From positions 1 through 12,643 of the forward strand of contig JAGNTI010000022.1 in the NCBI GenBank assembly GCA_017987615.1: a stretch of DNA of 12,643 bases. Direction: 5' to 3'. The stretch is from Sediminibacterium sp. Lineage in GTDB: Bacteria; Bacteroidota; Bacteroidia; Chitinophagales; Chitinophagaceae. The position numbers were made by a program, and so were the translations under genes. Shown here in pieces: positions 12,473 to 12,643 of the stretch; positions within the stretch are counted from its first letter, which is position 1; each line of letters begins with the position of its first letter. The notes under the pieces are model-generated. The model searched no databases. It was not told the DNA's origin and was given only the letters and a program-made list of their open reading frames with translations.

Positions 12473-12643
12473 CTATTTTACAATCTTCCTGTTTAAATAA
12501 CCGCTGTAATCAGGAATGGTTGCATCATAGTCGCCATGCATAAATGGAGATGTGATTACAAAATCGGCGGTGGCTCTATCACAAGCCATTGGAATATTCC
12601 AAAGTACACAAAGTCTTAAAAGTGCTTTTACATCGCTATCATG
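12473..12643 (-). CDS. mgsA: Methylglyoxal synthase, 3' part only
   Basis: The last 56 codons of mgsA, read on the minus strand from the window edge to TAG at 12473-12475. The visible protein begins [11 protein letters not shown], then VLWNIP, then [12 protein letters not shown], and ends near [14 protein letters not shown]. This matches the C-terminal third of MgsA, including the equivalents of E. coli His98 (the first visible residue) and Asp101, both active-site residues. The general-base Asp71 lies outside the window. MgsA converts dihydroxyacetone phosphate to methylglyoxal plus phosphate, a bypass that relieves sugar-phosphate stress and is allosterically inhibited by phosphate. The GNAT gene starts one base after the stop codon, so this is the visible head of the mgsA-GNAT-cyclophilin-uvrB unit. 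Confidence 0.9.
   Translation of the reverse strand, partial: HDSDVKALLRLCVLWNIPMACDRATADFVITSPFMHGDYDATIPDYSGYLNRKIVK

Noticed and set aside
1..12643. CRISPR arrays, transposons, phage genes, toxin-antitoxin or restriction systems
   Set aside because: No spaced direct repeats, transposase-like motifs, terminal inverted repeats or defence-type domains were seen on either strand; gene content is ordinary metabolism, envelope and repair.

Overview
The window looks like a chromosomal, mostly housekeeping segment of a Bacteroidota genome, probably from the Chitinophagaceae/Sphingobacteriia side of the phylum. The lineage below phylum is an inference. The supporting signs are AT-rich DNA, almost no Shine-Dalgarno sequences, several lipoproteins with short N-terminal signals, and a promoter ahead of adk that fits the Bacteroidota TTG-N18-TAnnTTTG pattern rather than the E. 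coli one. The protein types are also typical of the phylum: a bacterial GH3 protein, a two-domain Nfu, a lipoprotein cyclophilin and an OmpA-type lipoprotein. I see no rRNA, tRNA, CRISPR array, insertion sequence, phage gene or toxin-antitoxin pair. No gap between genes exceeds about 135 bases.

Layout, left to right. (1) Plus strand, 2-2114: the end of a GH3-family acyl-adenylating enzyme (5' end outside the window), a LysE-family exporter 3 nt later, and an unrecognised secreted protein 4 nt after that. They form one tight transcription unit. (2) Minus strand, 2111-3898: nfu, pnuC and a NadR-type ribosylnicotinamide kinase, with gaps of 1 nt and -4 nt. This is a nicotinamide riboside uptake-and-phosphorylation pair behind an Fe-S scaffold gene. 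It meets unit 1 tail to tail, with stop codons overlapping. (3) Minus strand, 3983-4522: a lipoprotein methionine sulfoxide reductase B, divergent from (4) plus-strand adk at 4628-5206, which has a clear promoter and a strong intrinsic terminator. (5) Plus-strand 5339-6052: a secreted L,D-transpeptidase-like protein. Its last codons carry the terminator of the convergent gene. (6) Minus strand, 6089-9290: an OmpA-type lipoprotein, a long-chain acyl-CoA ligase and a PlsC-type acyltransferase. The last two overlap by 20 nt. (7) Minus strand, 9342-12643: mgsA (only its 3' third is visible and it was identified by reading the minus strand at the window edge), a GNAT acetyltransferase, a lipoprotein cyclophilin and uvrB, all packed with gaps or overlaps of 1, -22 and 5 nt.

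No clearly novel multi-gene system is visible. The context signals most worth following are the GH3-LysE-secreted protein cluster (acyl/amino-acid conjugation next to an amino-acid exporter), the Fe-S/NAD-salvage operon, and the placement of methylglyoxal synthase in the same unit as the excision-repair protein UvrB.
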